Shown piece by piece: positions 46,636-58,310 of a stretch of DNA of 64,000 nt (positions within the stretch are counted from its first letter, which is position 1; every line of letters begins with the position of its first letter). Made by a program: the position numbers and the translations under genes. The notes beneath the pieces were generated by a model that was given only the letters and a program-made list of their open reading frames with translations, had not been told where the DNA came from and ran no database searches. This stretch comes from Nicotiana tabacum (lineage: Eukaryota > Streptophyta > Magnoliopsida > Solanales > Solanaceae). Location of the stretch: NCBI RefSeq assembly GCF_000715075.1, contig NC_134102.1, forward strand, positions 50,229,348 through 50,293,347, read 5' to 3'.

Positions 46636-47947
46636 TGTAACGACCCGACCGGTCGTTTTATGTATTACAGCCTCGTTCCCCCATTTACTGCTTATCCTGT
46701 GTTTAATTATAATTATGTGACTCTTCGGAGAGGGTTCAGAATGAATTGGAACACTTAGTTCCAAGATTTAAAGCTTAAGTTGAAATAGTTGACCGAATAT
46801 TGACTATATTTAAACGACCCCAGAATAGAGCTTTGTTGATTTCAATAGCTCCGTATGATGATTTTGGACTTAGAAGTGTGTCCGAAAAATTATTTGGAAG
46901 TCCGTAGTTAAATTAGGCTTGAATTGGATAAAATGGAAATTTAAGTTTAGAAGTTTGACCGGGGAGTTGAATTTTTGATTTCGAGGTCGGAATCTGATTT
47001 GAAAAATTGGAATACGCCTGTTATGTCATTTATGACTTGTGTGCAAAATTTGAATTCAATCGAACTAGATTTGATAGGTTCTGACATCGAATGTAGAAGT
47101 TAAAAATTCTTAGTTTTATTAAGCTTGAATTAAGGTATAATTCATGATTTTAGCGTTGTTTGATGTGATGCGAGATTTTGACTAAGTTCGTATGATGTTT
47201 TAGGACTTGTTTGTATATTTGGTTGATGGCCCGGGGGCCTCGGGTGAGTTTCGGATGGCTAACGGATCGAAATTTGGACTTAAATAGCTGCTGGAAATTT
47301 TGGCCTTTTGGTGCAATCGCACCTGCGGATATTTTCTCGCAGATGCGAACTCGTAGAAACGAGCTTGGCAAGCTCAGATGCGGGCAGGTGGCTGTGAGGT
47401 AGTGGTCGCAGGTGCGATGGGATTTTCGCACCTGCGTGATCGCAGATGCGGACGGATGGGCGCAGAAGCGTAAACTCCGTAGGAGAGGACTGATCCTAGC
47501 AAATGCGAGACCGCAAAAGCGGCTTATGGGGTGCAGAAGTGGAGGCAGTGAAGGCCTTGGCAAACCGCAGAAGCGGTTGGTTTCTCTCATCTGCGAGACC
47601 GCAGAAGCGGCTAAGTGAGTCACAGGTGCGGAACCCCTTGGCAGTATACATTTCGAAGGGGTTCTGAGTGTTTTGGGGGAATTTTCAGAGAGAATTCACG
47701 GAAAAACTTGAGGTAAGTCACTTGTGATAATTGTTAGTCAATTATATTGGATTATCATTGAGTACTTCGACTAGATTACATGTTCTTGAGGTGAAATTAG
47801 AGGATTTGGGCCTAGGGATTTGAAAATGAGATTTGGGGATTTTAAGGTCGAGGTGTTGTCGGAATTTGGTAAATTTGGTATGGTTGGACTCGTGGTTGAA
47901 TGGGCGTTCATATTTTGTAATTATTGCTGGGTTCCGAGACGTGGGCC
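46636..47947 (+). mobile_element. LARD copy 2: 5' LTR, segment 1
   Basis: Starts tgtaacgacccgaccggtcg. It is the plus-strand counterpart of the 26071-29511 and 32160-35295 LTRs, with a CGC-word array at 47310-47632 and TTATT (46631-46635) as the left flank. Interrupted at 47947 by a solo LTR and resumes at 51620. Confidence 0.75.
47310..47632 (+). repeat. CGC/GCG word array (cgcagatgcg, cgcacctgcg)
   Basis: Alternating words such as cgcacctgcg, cgcagatgcg, cgcaggtgcg and gaccgcagaagcgg, ending shortly before a 'gtataca' TATA-like word. Opens a spurious 157-residue minus frame. Confidence 0.65.
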
Positions 47948-48659
47948 TGTAACGACCCGACTGGTTGTTTTGAGAAATTGCATTCGGTTCGATAGTTTGA
48001 GGTTACAAGTAGCATCACACAGTATAATTTGACCTACGTGCATCATCAGTTTGGGTTTTTGAAGGGTTCGTAAAGGATTTTTAGAACTGACTCTCATTTT
48101 GAGAAGCTCGAAGTTGAAAGAATTGACCAAGGTTTGACTTTTGAGTATTTGACCTCAGATTGGAGTGTCGATTTTTCCGATAGGCTCGGGTGGTGATTTC
48201 GGACTTAGGCGTGCGTCCAGATTTTGATTTGGAGGTCTGTAGGGTAATTTGAAGCATTTTGGCGAAAATTGAAAAGTTGAAGTTTTGGAAGATTGAGAGG
48301 TTTAACAGAGGGTTGACTTTGGTAATATTGGGGTCGGAATGCGATTCCGGGAGATGGAACAACTCCGTTATATCATTTGGGACTTGCCTGCAAAATTTGG
48401 TGCCATTTGGAGTTGATTTGATATGGTTCGGACGCTTGGTTGCGATTCTAGAAGTTCTTAAAGTTCATGGTGATTTTCATGTGATTTGGTATCCGATTCG
48501 TGGTTCTACAGGTTATTTTGGTGTTCCGATCGCGCGAGCGAGTTCGTGTTATTTTTTCAGACTTGTGTGGGTGTTTAGTTTGGAGCCTAGGGGACTAGGG
48601 TGAGTTTCAGATTGGTTTCAGATTGTTTTGTTAAAATTGTGTTGGTTCTGGTTTAATCA

Positions 48660-48895
48660 CATTTGCGATATTTTGGTCGCAACTGCGTCTATCGCATTTG
48701 CGAACCTAGGCTGCTGGGCAGGAATTCGCTTTTGCAAAGAATTCCTCGCATTTGCGAAGGTTCCCTATTCGCATTTGCGAAGCTTTTGGTCGCAAATGCG
48801 ACCTTAGTAGAAAACCTCCTATTTCGCTTTTGCGACACTTTAGTCGCATTTGCGAGCATCGCAATTGCGATCCGGATGTCGCAAATGCGACATAT
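48660..48895 (+). repeat. CGC-N4-GCG word array (cgcatttgcg, cgcaattgcg)
   Basis: About a dozen words of the form cgcatttgcga, cgcaaatgcgac and cgcaattgcgat. Similar vocabulary to 24254-24530. Confidence 0.7.
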
Positions 48896-49949
48896 GAGGC
48901 TGGTATTAAGACTTCCATTCCGAGTTTTAGCTTCATTTTTGTCATGTTTTGAACCCTAGGTCCGAGAGTGGGCGATTTTGAGAGAGGAATTTCATCTACA
49001 ATCATTGGGTAAGTACCCATAATAAATTTTCAATTATATTTTGTGAATATACATTAGATTTATCATCAAATTCATGTGAATCTAAAGGAAAATTTGGGGA
49101 AAATTGTAAAGTCTTTCAAAAATGAAAAATAATAATTTCAAAGACGAATTAGTATCGGAACTTGATAATTTTGGTATGGTTGAACTCGTATCGGAATGGG
49201 TGTTCGGTTTTTGCAAATTTTATCGGTTTTCGAGGTGCGAGCCTGGGGGTTGACTTTTGTTGACTCTTTGCAAATTGTATAAAGATCATAGCTTTGTTAA
49301 TTGAAATTATTTTCTCTTGCATTGTTTGATTTATTTAAGTCATCTTTGGCTAGATTGAGCCGAGCGGAGGTGAATTTGTAAAGGAAAAGCTAATTTGAAT
49401 ATTGATTTGGCCTAATTAAGATAAGTGTCTTGCCTAACTTTGTGTAGGGGAAACTACCCCTTAGGAATTGATTAAATTGTGCTATATTGTTATGTGAAAG
49501 CCGTGTACGCAAGTTGACGAGTGGGTATCCGGTCTATATGTGGTATTTGACCGGTTTAGATTGTCTAGTGTCTTCCCATGCCTTTAATTGAATTGTCATA
49601 ACATGTAGTATCTCGTTGTTAGTCTACTCTTATATGTTTTATCTGACGTTGCTAGCACCTAACTGTACTTCTTGCTCGTTATTTGGCCTTATATGCCTTA
49701 TTTGAAGTTATTGCCTTCCTTATTGTCCTGTTACCGCTTAATTGTTAAGTTTCTTCTATGTCTTGCACTTATCTGCTACCTATCCTAATTGTTGTGATTG
49801 CATGCTTAGTTATCACGTACCTTACCTGTTGAGGGATTTTGTAAAGTTTGTTGTGTTCCTCCGGGTTCTATGTGGTTCCTTCGTTGTTGTGTACTGATTC
49901 CGTTGATTGTAGAAATTCTTGTAAATGGAACTACTGAATTGATTGTAAG

Positions 49950-50276
49950 GGGGATCGGTTTGCACGCCGCAACAGGTGAAATAAGGGACATGGTGAAATA
50001 AGGGAGGATATTTATATTGTGATATTGTTATTGTATGGTGGGATCGGGTTGCACGCCGCAACAAGTGAAATAAGGGCGGATTATTATGGTGCAATAAGGG
50101 TGAATTATGATATTGATATTATATGGCAGGATCGGGTTGTGCGCCGCAACATATTATGTTTATTGTTATGATATTGATGTGGTACGGTGGGATCGGGTTG
50201 CACGCCGCAACAGGTGAAATAAGGGTTAATTATGATATTGATATTATATGGTGGGATCGGGTTGCACGCCGCAACA
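49950..50276 (+). repeat. Tandem array with GTTGC-ACGCC-GCAAC hairpin
   Basis: Five units spaced about 60-90 bases, each with ggatcgggttgcacgccgc and most with 'aggtgaaataaggg' and 'tgatattgatattatatgg' linkers. The GTTGC/GCAAC stem with a 5-base loop recurs, with single changes in the first (GTTTGC) and third (GTTGTGCGCC) units. Confidence 0.8.
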
Positions 50277-51264
50277 TATTTGTGTATTTTGTATCCCCTG
50301 TTTTATTGTATTGGCTTCAGTTCCTTCGTACGAGATTCTGTAAATTTGTATTTCCGATTTTCACTGTCTTCTGAGGATTGTGTTATTGTCATTGACTTAC
50401 TGCCTTGCCGTCATTTCCTGAACTCTTTTTCCTAGTACTATTATTTTGGTAAATTAATTTTCAAGGTGAATTTACTACGTTGAGTTATTACTGCCTGCCC
50501 TACCGAGTTGTTAGTAATATGGTGATTTAAAATAAAGAATTAATATTATGCTACCTTGCGTGACTTCTAAATTAAAGCTCGCCGTATATTTCAGTATTTA
50601 CTATTTCTAATAGTTATTATATTTTATTTCAATTGATTTCTCAACTTAATCTCCTTAACCCATCTGAGGTTTTTATCTTACTTCAAAAGGAATTGTCATT
50701 ATGATTTAATTTAGTAAATTCAATATTAAATTCAATAGCTTGTTAGATTTTGTAATCTTATTCGAAAAATGTTATTTTCCTTCACTCAAATGATTTCTAA
50801 AATAAAATCATCTTTCTCATGGATTTCCTACCTGGTCTAGAAACTGAAATTTTACTTTGTGATGTATAAATAAAATCTTTGGAACATCTTAATTAGCATT
50901 TGACACGGATATTATGTACCGAGTAGCACATGGTTTTGCCATGCAAATTGAGATGGAAAGATGTGGGCACAAGGTGCCATGTGTGTTAGAGGTTTGGAAG
51001 TTGTGATTTATAATATGTTATTACGAGCATTGGAATTGGTGGAATTGTGTATTAGAAATGATTTTATTGGTTGAGTTGACATTGTTTTCTCTACTTGAGT
51101 ACATTTATACTTCATCCGTACCCCAACTATGTTATTGTTTAATTACTTGGTTATTTCTCGTTGCCATTCGTGTTCCCCTTATCATTATTATTGATTGTAA
51201 TTTGATTTCTTTCTGCTGTTGGCATTACTATGATATTCCTTCCTTGTTAGCTTTATGTCATATC

Positions 51265-51282
51265 CTGCACAGGTTTGTGCAG
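51265..51282 (+). other. Conserved LTR hairpin CTGCACA..TGTGCAG
   Basis: A perfect 7-bp stem with a 4-base loop. It is found at the same place in other family-2 LTRs (10800-10816, 22335-22353). Confidence 0.55.
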
Positions 51283-51614
51283 AGCCAGATACTTCATGTC
51301 GAGGAGGTTTTGAGACTCATTCTTGGTGTGGCTGGAGACTTCAAGGTACACCCGACGGGCGTTTGCAGGCTCTGAAGTCTCCATTGTTTCCTTTTATTCC
51401 GGAACAATGATATATTCATTATGTATAATTACTCCTAGAAAGGCTTATGACTTGTACTACCGGTTTTGAAATTGTAAATTTGTATAAAGATTTCTATTTT
51501 GAAATTGTTCGATGTTAGTTAAATATTATTGTTATTTCAGTCAACGTTAGGCTTACCTACATTTAGAGACTAGGTTCCATCACGACTCCTTCAGAGGGAT
51601 TTTGGGTCGTGACA

Positions 51615-53411
51615 GGGCCCCACTGGCGATTTTTGAGTGTAATTTTGAATTTTTGTGAGAAAAATTAGTATTTTGATATGGAATTAATTCCTATAGTTTG
51701 TGTTGGCTAGATCGAATTAATTGTGACTAGATTCGAGCCATTCAGATGTTGATACACGCAGAATGGAATTTCTGGAGCATTATTTATCTTGCTCGATATT
51801 GGATTCGGCTTGCTCGAGATAAGTTACTCTTCTAATCTTGGAGCTGAGGGTATGAACCCTGATTATACGTGTTATGTGTTTGGTGTTTAGGTGACGCACA
51901 TGCTAGGTGACGGGCATGTGGGCGTGCACCGTGTGAACTGTGACTCTATTATTTCTGTGGTACAATGTAGTTACCTAAACTTATCGGTAATCATAAAAGC
52001 TCTATGTACTAGAGTTATCGAACTGTGATGCATGTTAGAAACCATGTCTAGAATATTTATACTTATCCTGTTGGGACCCATTGTGGTCATTACTGCTGTT
52101 GGGTTATTTTCTTACATTGCAATTTCATACTCAGCTATGTTCATTCATTGCATATCATATCTCAGTCTCTGTTGTTATTTATTGATACATCATATCATCA
52201 TTTTGGGCTACTTTCATGACATTGTGAGCCCGAGAGACCGGAGATATTGATGACTGAGTGAGGCCGAGGGCCTGATTTTGAGATATTGATACTATAGCAC
52301 GTGAGTTGTCCATGCGGATCCAGATATTGATACTATAGCATGTTAGTTATCCGTGCAACACGTGAGTTGTCCGTGAGGATCCAGATATTGATACTATAGC
52401 ACGTAAGTTGTCCGTGCAGTACATGAATTATCCATGCGGATTATAGAGCTTGGGCTGAAGGAGCACCTTCGGAGTCTACATACACCCCAGTGAGTGCAGG
52501 TACCTATTGAATGCGAGTGTGAGTGCTGGGTGATTGGGAGGACTGAGTGGATTGATACTCTGAGAGTATGCAAATGGTTATTTACTATGTTGCATTGCAT
52601 TGACATGCACACTTGACATACAGTCATAGAGATGCATTTTCCTCATGCTATACAATATTACGTCATTCATGACTTCGCCTGCACGTTGACATGTAGGCAT
52701 AGAGATGTACTTTTCCTCGTGCCATTTGAAAATAAAACATTTACCTCTTGAACAGTTTTGGAATGAAAAATCATGATTTTGCAAATTTACTCATATTTTG
52801 GTGCTTTCAGTAAAAGATTTGGGTTTTCACTGATATACTTGAAAAGCATGCCTATTTTCTGGAATTGTGAACGAGCTGAACATTATATTTCTGAGTTATT
52901 TCCTGCACCTCTTTTTATTATATTATTATGAGCTGTTGTTGGCTATTGGTGTGTGGACTCTGACCTTGGTACAAGCTCGTCACTACTTTCAACCTAAGGT
53001 TAGGTTTGTTACTTATTGAGTACATGGGGTCGGTTATACTCATACTACACTTCTGTACCTTGCGTGCAGATTTTGGATGTTGATGCTGCTGTACGTGGCG
53101 GGAGCTGGATCTGAAGATGTACCTGTGTTCCAGTCATTGCTGCTTCTTGTTCATGGTAGCTTTAGAATTTTTAATCTGTTCATGTATATTTTAAACAAAT
53201 GACGTATTTTCATTTTACACCAGTTTTGTAAATCCTAATCTTCGAAGCTCATGATTTGTACTACCAGTCCTTGGGAAGTTCTTGTATAAAAGCGGTTGTA
53301 ATTTCATTTGTTTTCATAATAAATCTCATTTCAATTTGTTAGTTGTTAATTGGCTTACCTGACGAGTTGAGTTAGGTGCCATCACGACTAGGTGGATTTT
53401 GGGTCGTGCCA
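51615..53411 (+). mobile_element. LARD copy 2: 5' LTR, segment 2
   Basis: Resumes with ccactggcgatttttgag after the GGGCC duplication and runs to gggtcgtgcca (one change from gtgaca). Together with segment 1 it is about 3.1 kb, like the 5' LTR of the first copy. Contains a tandem block at 52265-52445. Confidence 0.75.
52265..52445 (+). repeat. Tandem block 'gatattgatactatagcacgtgagttgtcc'
   Basis: Roughly three units of 'gatattgatactatagca' plus 'cgtgagttgtccgtg' words. GCACG/CGTGC-type complementarity is visible in the units. Confidence 0.65.
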
Positions 53412-53413
53412 GG

Positions 53414-53427
53414 TGGTATCAGAGCTC
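53414..53427 (+). promoter_or_regulatory. Primer binding site, tRNA-iMet type (LARD copy 2)
   Basis: Tggtatcagagctc, identical to the site at 32143-32156, 2 bases after the LTR end. Confidence 0.8.
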
Positions 53428-54716
53428 TAGGTTCATAGGTTCTACAAGTCATGAGAAAGTGTCTAGTAGAGCCTTGTGAGTCGATATGATGACGTCCATA
53501 CCTATCTTCGAGAGGCTACATGGCATTTAGGATAAATTTTCCCATCTTTCTTTCCTTATCGTGCGGAGTTGATTTAGCTTGAAACATAACTCTTTGAATT
53601 CCTTCCACGCATTCGTGTGCGCATGTGAGCGCTCGGTATCAGTTGTGCATTACCGGCTTGTGATTCCATAGATGAGGTGTGAGACGTTATTTCGGTATGT
53701 TGATGATGGGCCAATCTAGAGAACTTGAGGCTGGGGTTTGACTAGCTTAAGCACGGGGATTTCGGTTCTGTGAGTACGTTCTTTTGGACTTATATGTCTG
53801 GTAGTGTCCCTATTAGTAGAAAGTATGGCTTGATGAGTAGCTGGATGGCGATATGATGAGTATGATGTGACTGCAGGATATGTTCCGATAATCTGAATGT
53901 GACAAGAAGAGTTTGTTTAAGATGTAAAAAGGACTATTGGGTGTTTGATTTCTTTCTTAATGTGCGGTATAGTCTCGAGTTATAATTGTAATATGGAATC
54001 CTTCATGATGTTTATTTGTGGGACGGAGAAGATTTCATGTCTTGTTGTGAGTTCAGACTCAGAAAGATAAAGCGATTACATAGTAACTGTGGCTGTGAAA
54101 GCGTATAAAGAGATGTCAGTTTGAGGCTAAGCAGGTGGGTTATCTCCGGCGAAGTAATATACGGAGATGTGAGCCTTATAATGTTATGTGGGGAGTTTCT
54201 TTTCTACCAGCGCGGTATATGTGTTGAGATTTGAATTTTAAATTTTGTTGAGAAAGTTGACCTGATCGTCACGTGGATGAATGCGAAATTTGCAAATGAT
54301 TGGAGGTATTAGATGGTTGTGTTACATGAGCTTATGAAGGATTGAGTTGAACCTCAGTGCGGGGCTATGGTAGTAATAGAGTATGGGTATTATGAGTTAT
54401 CGAGTGTTTTGGTTTATGGCTTTGAGCCAAGTGGAGGAGTCTGCTATCGACAATTTTATTGCGTGGTTACATGTTGTATTGATTTTGGTCATAAGCATAC
54501 TCGAGGATCGGTTATGAATTGCAGAAGTTGAGATCGAGGATGACTTGAGTAAAGGAATTTCTGGATACGGGTTATGTTACACCTTATGAGGATATGGAAA
54601 TCATGGAATGATTGAGTTATTATTCTTGAAAGATGCAATGCAAGTGGAGTAGGAAATTGCTCGGTTGCTTGAAGGTGTGGATTACTTATTTGGGTGTTGT
54701 TGTACTAATGGGGCAC
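53428..54716 (+). mobile_element. LARD copy 2: non-coding interior, first part
   Basis: Collinear with the reverse complement of about 30890-32142, for example 'catacctatcttcgagaggc' at 53500 and 'gtgttgttgtactaatgggg' at 54694. No protein-coding domain. Interrupted at GGCAC (54712-54716) by the Tekay element. The remainder lies beyond the window. Confidence 0.7.
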
Positions 54717-54865
54717 TGTAAATCCCCGTAAAATTTCGCAAAGGAAAAATAATGTTTCGTGGTGCCGAACTGGGCTTACATGTTTGAGGATTGTATAGGC
54801 CCCGTAAATTGGGTTGAACAAGGCACTAGAAAGTAAAGGAAAAATGTGGGCAGAAGAAATGCAAT

Positions 54866-55161
54866 TCTGCGGACCGCATAATGGTCGCAGAGTGAGACAG
54901 TCTTTTGGGGCCATTTTGTGTGTCATTTTCGCGGCCCATTATGCGACCGCAAAACCATTTAGCGGGCCTCACTCCGATCGCATATCCAGCTTTGAGATTT
55001 TTCGGAGGGAGGTTCTGCGGCGCATTATGCGACCGAAGAACAGGTCTGCGGGCCGCATAATGACCACAAACCGGGTCAGATTTTCCCAGTTCTGGAGGGA
55101 AATTATGCGGCCTATTCTGCGGACCACATAAGCATTATACGGTCACATATGCGACCGCATA
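54866..55161 (+). repeat. CGC/GCG palindromic word array
   Basis: Words such as gcggaccgcataat, gcgaccgcaa and gcgggccgcataatg. The counterpart in the 3' LTR (62412-62738) has an extra piece of about 35 bases near its start. Confidence 0.7.
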
Positions 55162-55187
55162 CCCTATTCCGGAGCTTCATTTTTGGG

Positions 55188-55199
55188 TTTTTATATCCC
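55188..55199 (+). promoter_or_regulatory. TATA-like box, Tekay 5' LTR
   Basis: Tttttatatccc, about 27 bases after the array; tttttataaccc at 62765-62776 in the 3' LTR. Confidence 0.4.
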
Positions 55200-55962
55200 G
55201 GCCCTACTTCGATTAAATAGACACAATGGACCATTTTTGAGCTAAAACCTGATATTTTGAGAGTGACAGAGTGCCCTAAAGTTGGAGACTGATCTTTAAC
55301 AATTTGTTCTTCAATTCTTGCTCGAATCGTTGAAGATTAGCAAGGAAAACTCACTAGGTCTTCATCCTAGAGGTAAGATTCTACACCCTAGCCCTTAATT
55401 TCAAAATTTATAGAAGAATGGGTAATTAACAAGATAAATCTTGGGTATGGGAGTTGTTTATTTTGCATACATGTGTTATCAAAGGGCGTAGGAAGATTGT
55501 GAGATAAAAATGATAAAGAGTGGGTTGTGGGATGATGGAATCCTCCATAAAAGGACCTTGAAACCTTAATGCATACCTAGTGTCTGATAAAATGCTTAAA
55601 TGAGCTAGAACCATGATCATCTTCCTAATTTTGGTTCAATTTGTTATATTTCTAAAATAGATTGAAGTTGCTAATAATTCCGGAACATTTTAGAGTTTAA
55701 GGAAACTAAATTGAGGTATGTTGGCTAAACTCTTCTTTAAGAATTGGAACACTAAAAGATATTTATTACAATTTGAGTATTCCGCATAAGTTTTGTGATA
55801 GAGATATATGTTTAATTTGTGTTTCAAATGCTCTCATGATATTGTATTATAAATTGAGGATGTGTTCCAAACTATGGATTGTGTACCTACGTGTTATGAT
55901 TCCAAGTCGTGATTTATGAGGAAAACGTTTATGCCAAAATTTTGTAGAGATTGTAATTGGGG

Positions 55963-56290
55963 TTACACCTCCACCCGCAAATATTGGGGTGACGCGGCAG
56001 GGCCGCTTTGTGTATGATTTTGGTATTGTTGATGCACCACCACCCACATGTATATATTGGGGTGAGGCAGCATCGCTGCTTTGTGTAGGTATTGGTATCG
56101 TTGATGCATTTCCACCCGCATATATTGGGGTGAGACAGCAGGGCCGCTTTGAGTGAAAATGGGTATTGTGTTTACACCTCCAACCCGCATACATTGGGGT
56201 GATGCGGCAGGGCCACTTGAGTAGTGTTTTGGTATTGTGATTACACCTCCACCTGCATACATTGGGGTGAGGCGGCGGGGCCGCTTTATG
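55963..56290 (+). repeat. 69-70-base tandem array with GCGGC-nnn-GCCGC hairpin
   Basis: Five units starting at about 55971, 56041, 56111, 56180 and 56249, each with 'ccacccgcatacattggggtg' related words, then a short stem. The stems are GCGGC-agg-GCCGC (55994-56006), GCAGC-atc-GCTGC (56067-56079) and GCGGC-ggg-GCCGC (56272-56284). Units 3 and 4 are degenerate. Confidence 0.85.
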
Positions 56291-56919
56291 TGGAAATGGT
56301 TACAGAGGATCTCATCTTGAATTCTATAAATGTTAATGATAGCTTTTGATAAGCTTGTTTTGGTTTAACCGGCTATCTATGCTATTCTATTGTCGCCCTG
56401 GTTCATCATGTTCATATTGTATTTTCGAGTTCTTAAATTGGTGTTTAGTTTTCATACTAGTATTATTTGACATGTACTAACATCCCTTTTCCCGGGGGCG
56501 CTGCATCTTTAATGGATGCAGGTGGTTCCACAACGGAGGATATTTAACAGTGATAGTGGTCCTCAGCCTTGTTGCCGGCACTATCATTGTACTCTTTGGT
56601 ATTTTAGAGGCTCCGTAGACTAAGTGTGGGTTGTGTATGGGTGTTGGGATTGTTAAACTTGTTGTGTTGTGATTAAATCACTTGTTCCACTTTGAACCAT
56701 AAAGGTGTGAGTATGTGTGTTTTGAGACTTATTAATGGAGTAACTAATGGTAATGAATTGATATTATAGACATGATCACATTATTGTCTAATTAATGAAA
56801 ATATGTATTATCTTTATTCATGGATGAGTTTGGGTAGAAGAAAATCTAATTGGCTTGCTCGACCGGGTTCACTCGGTTGAGCGCCGGTCGTGCTCCCCGA
56901 GTTTGGGGCATAAAAAACT

Positions 56920-56932
56920 TGGTATCAGAGCC
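56920..56932 (+). promoter_or_regulatory. Primer binding site, tRNA-iMet type (Tekay)
   Basis: Tggtatcagagcc, exactly complementary to the initiator tRNA 3' end over its length, about 10 bases after the LTR. Confidence 0.85.
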
Positions 56933-57135
56933 TAAGGTTTTAAAGTGTCTTAGGATGTCTTAGAGCCGTGACTAGTAGAGTCCTTCTTATTGGTGTGTTG
57001 TTGACCACATCTATAATTAGAATGCTACTTGGGCATTTAGGAATAATACCCTTCTTTCATGTTGTTGATCGTGTGATAAAGCTGATTGTAAGATTGTTCC
57101 TCCTTTAACTCGTCTGTTTCTCTAATATTTAGTAC

Positions 57136-58310
57136 ATGGCACTGAAGAAGAGAGCAAGAACTGGCCAAGGAGCCAATGTCACCCCGGGAGTGGCAGTTGA
57201 TCCTATATTTGATGATGCGGGTGAACACCTGAGGGGTGAGGATATTCCCCCAGTTACTAAACTACCTGATTCTACCAGAACTGAGCAGACCGTACCTACT
57301 GAATGTGAAACGGTCCCTCCAACTGATATTCCAGTTTCACATCTAGCTCCAGCTTCTGATTCTGGTGTTTCTGATGTTGAACTTAGGGGAGCCATACAAA
57401 TGTTGGCATAGATAGTGGCTTCTCAGGCCTAGAGATCGAGTGTTGGGCCTACTTTTTCCAGTCAGTTAGGGGAATCTACTGGTTCTAGGGTGAACAAGTT
57501 TCTTCAGTTAGATCCTCAAGTGTTTACGGGTACTAATACCGAGGAGGACCCCCATGACTTCATTGATGAGATGCACAATACTCTCCGGGTTATGCATGTT
57601 ACAGAGATGGAGGGAGTGGAGTTGGCCTCCTACCGCCTGAAAGGTGTGGCCTATTCTTGGTTTGAGTTGTGGGAGGAATACCGTGAGGAGGGAAGCCCTC
57701 CGGCAAGGTGGGATTAGTTCACAGATGCCTTTATGGATCATTTCTTGCCTGCCGAAACTAAGGCAGTCCGTGCTGCTGAGTTTGAAAGCCTGAAGCAAAG
57801 TAATATGAATGTGTGGGAGTATCATATGGAGTTTGCGCGCCTATCCAAGTATGCCATTCACATGTTGCCCACTATGGAGGCTAGAGTGCGCCGGTTTGTA
57901 CAGGGCCTTAGCCCTTTGGTTATTAATGAGGCCTCTACAACTACCTTGAATTCTTATATGAACTATGATAAGATGGTGGCATTTGCTCAAGCCACAGAGA
58001 CCCGCAAATTGAAGAATAGAATGGAGCGTCAGAGTAGCAGCAAGGCCCGATCCACGGGAAAATTTGATGGTTCTTCCTGTTGTGGTGGTGGTAGGTCGGC
58101 ATTCAGGGGAGGGTCATCAGGACCATCTCAATCATTCGCTCAGTCTTCGATGAGTAGTCATATGGACCTAGTCAGGGCAACATGGGACCCCACCAGCAGG
58201 ATCGGCCCGATAAAAGGTTTCAGTAGCGGAGGCTCCCATGCCTTAAGTGTGGGAGGATGCACTTTGGGGCCTGCTTCATGGACCTACTTGTATGCTATGG
58301 GCACGGTGTA
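57136..58310 (+). pseudogene. Tekay gag (capsid) with stops
   Basis: Gag forms the particle that packages element RNA. The ATG at 57136 starts a 91-codon frame (MALKKRARTGQGAN). Further parts, in the same frame, are the capsid core NKFLQLDPQVFTGTNTEEDP, then LKGVAYSWFELWEEY (57490-57717), and DHFLPAETKAVRAAEFESLK with FVQGLSPLV (57733-58020). A Gly/Ser-rich linker follows (58060-58160). In-frame TAG stops at about 57409, 57430 and 57716 look like CAG or GAG codons that mutated. Around 58230-58300 the frame shifts before the zinc knuckle. Confidence 0.8.

Larger units (their letters stand above)
47948..51614 (+). mobile_element. Family-2 solo LTR nested in LARD copy 2 LTR
   Basis: A 3667-base LTR from tgtaacgacccgactgg to gggtcgtgaca. 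Perfect GGGCC duplications flank it (47943-47947 and 51615-51619), and its removal makes the host LTR collinear with the minus-strand copies at their 'gtgggccccact' site. Landmarks: CGC-word array 48660-48895, tandem array 49950-50276, and CTGCACA/TGTGCAG hairpin 51265-51282. No internal domain, hence solo. Confidence 0.85.
54717..56910 (+). mobile_element. Tekay element: 5' LTR
   Basis: Starts tgtaaatccccgtaaaattt. The end is placed at ggggca, about 10 bases before the primer site; the exact last base is uncertain because the terminal CGTGACA seen in relatives is mutated. Length about 2.2 kb. Holds a CGC/GCG array, a TATA-like box and a 69-base tandem array. Confidence 0.8.

Noticed and set aside
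46507..46758. An 83-residue plus frame near the end of segment D
   Set aside because: It runs across the junction at 46635 from pararetrovirus into a family-2 LTR and is chimeric by insertion.
47150..47623. A 157-residue open frame on the minus strand
   Set aside because: It lies wholly within a family-2 LTR and is opened by periodic CGC/GCG words. Composition is repetitive, and collinear LTR copies do not keep the frame.
56920..56932. Part of a tRNA gene
   Set aside because: Only the 3'-end complement of initiator tRNA is present, in the correct place after an LTR, so it is a primer binding site.
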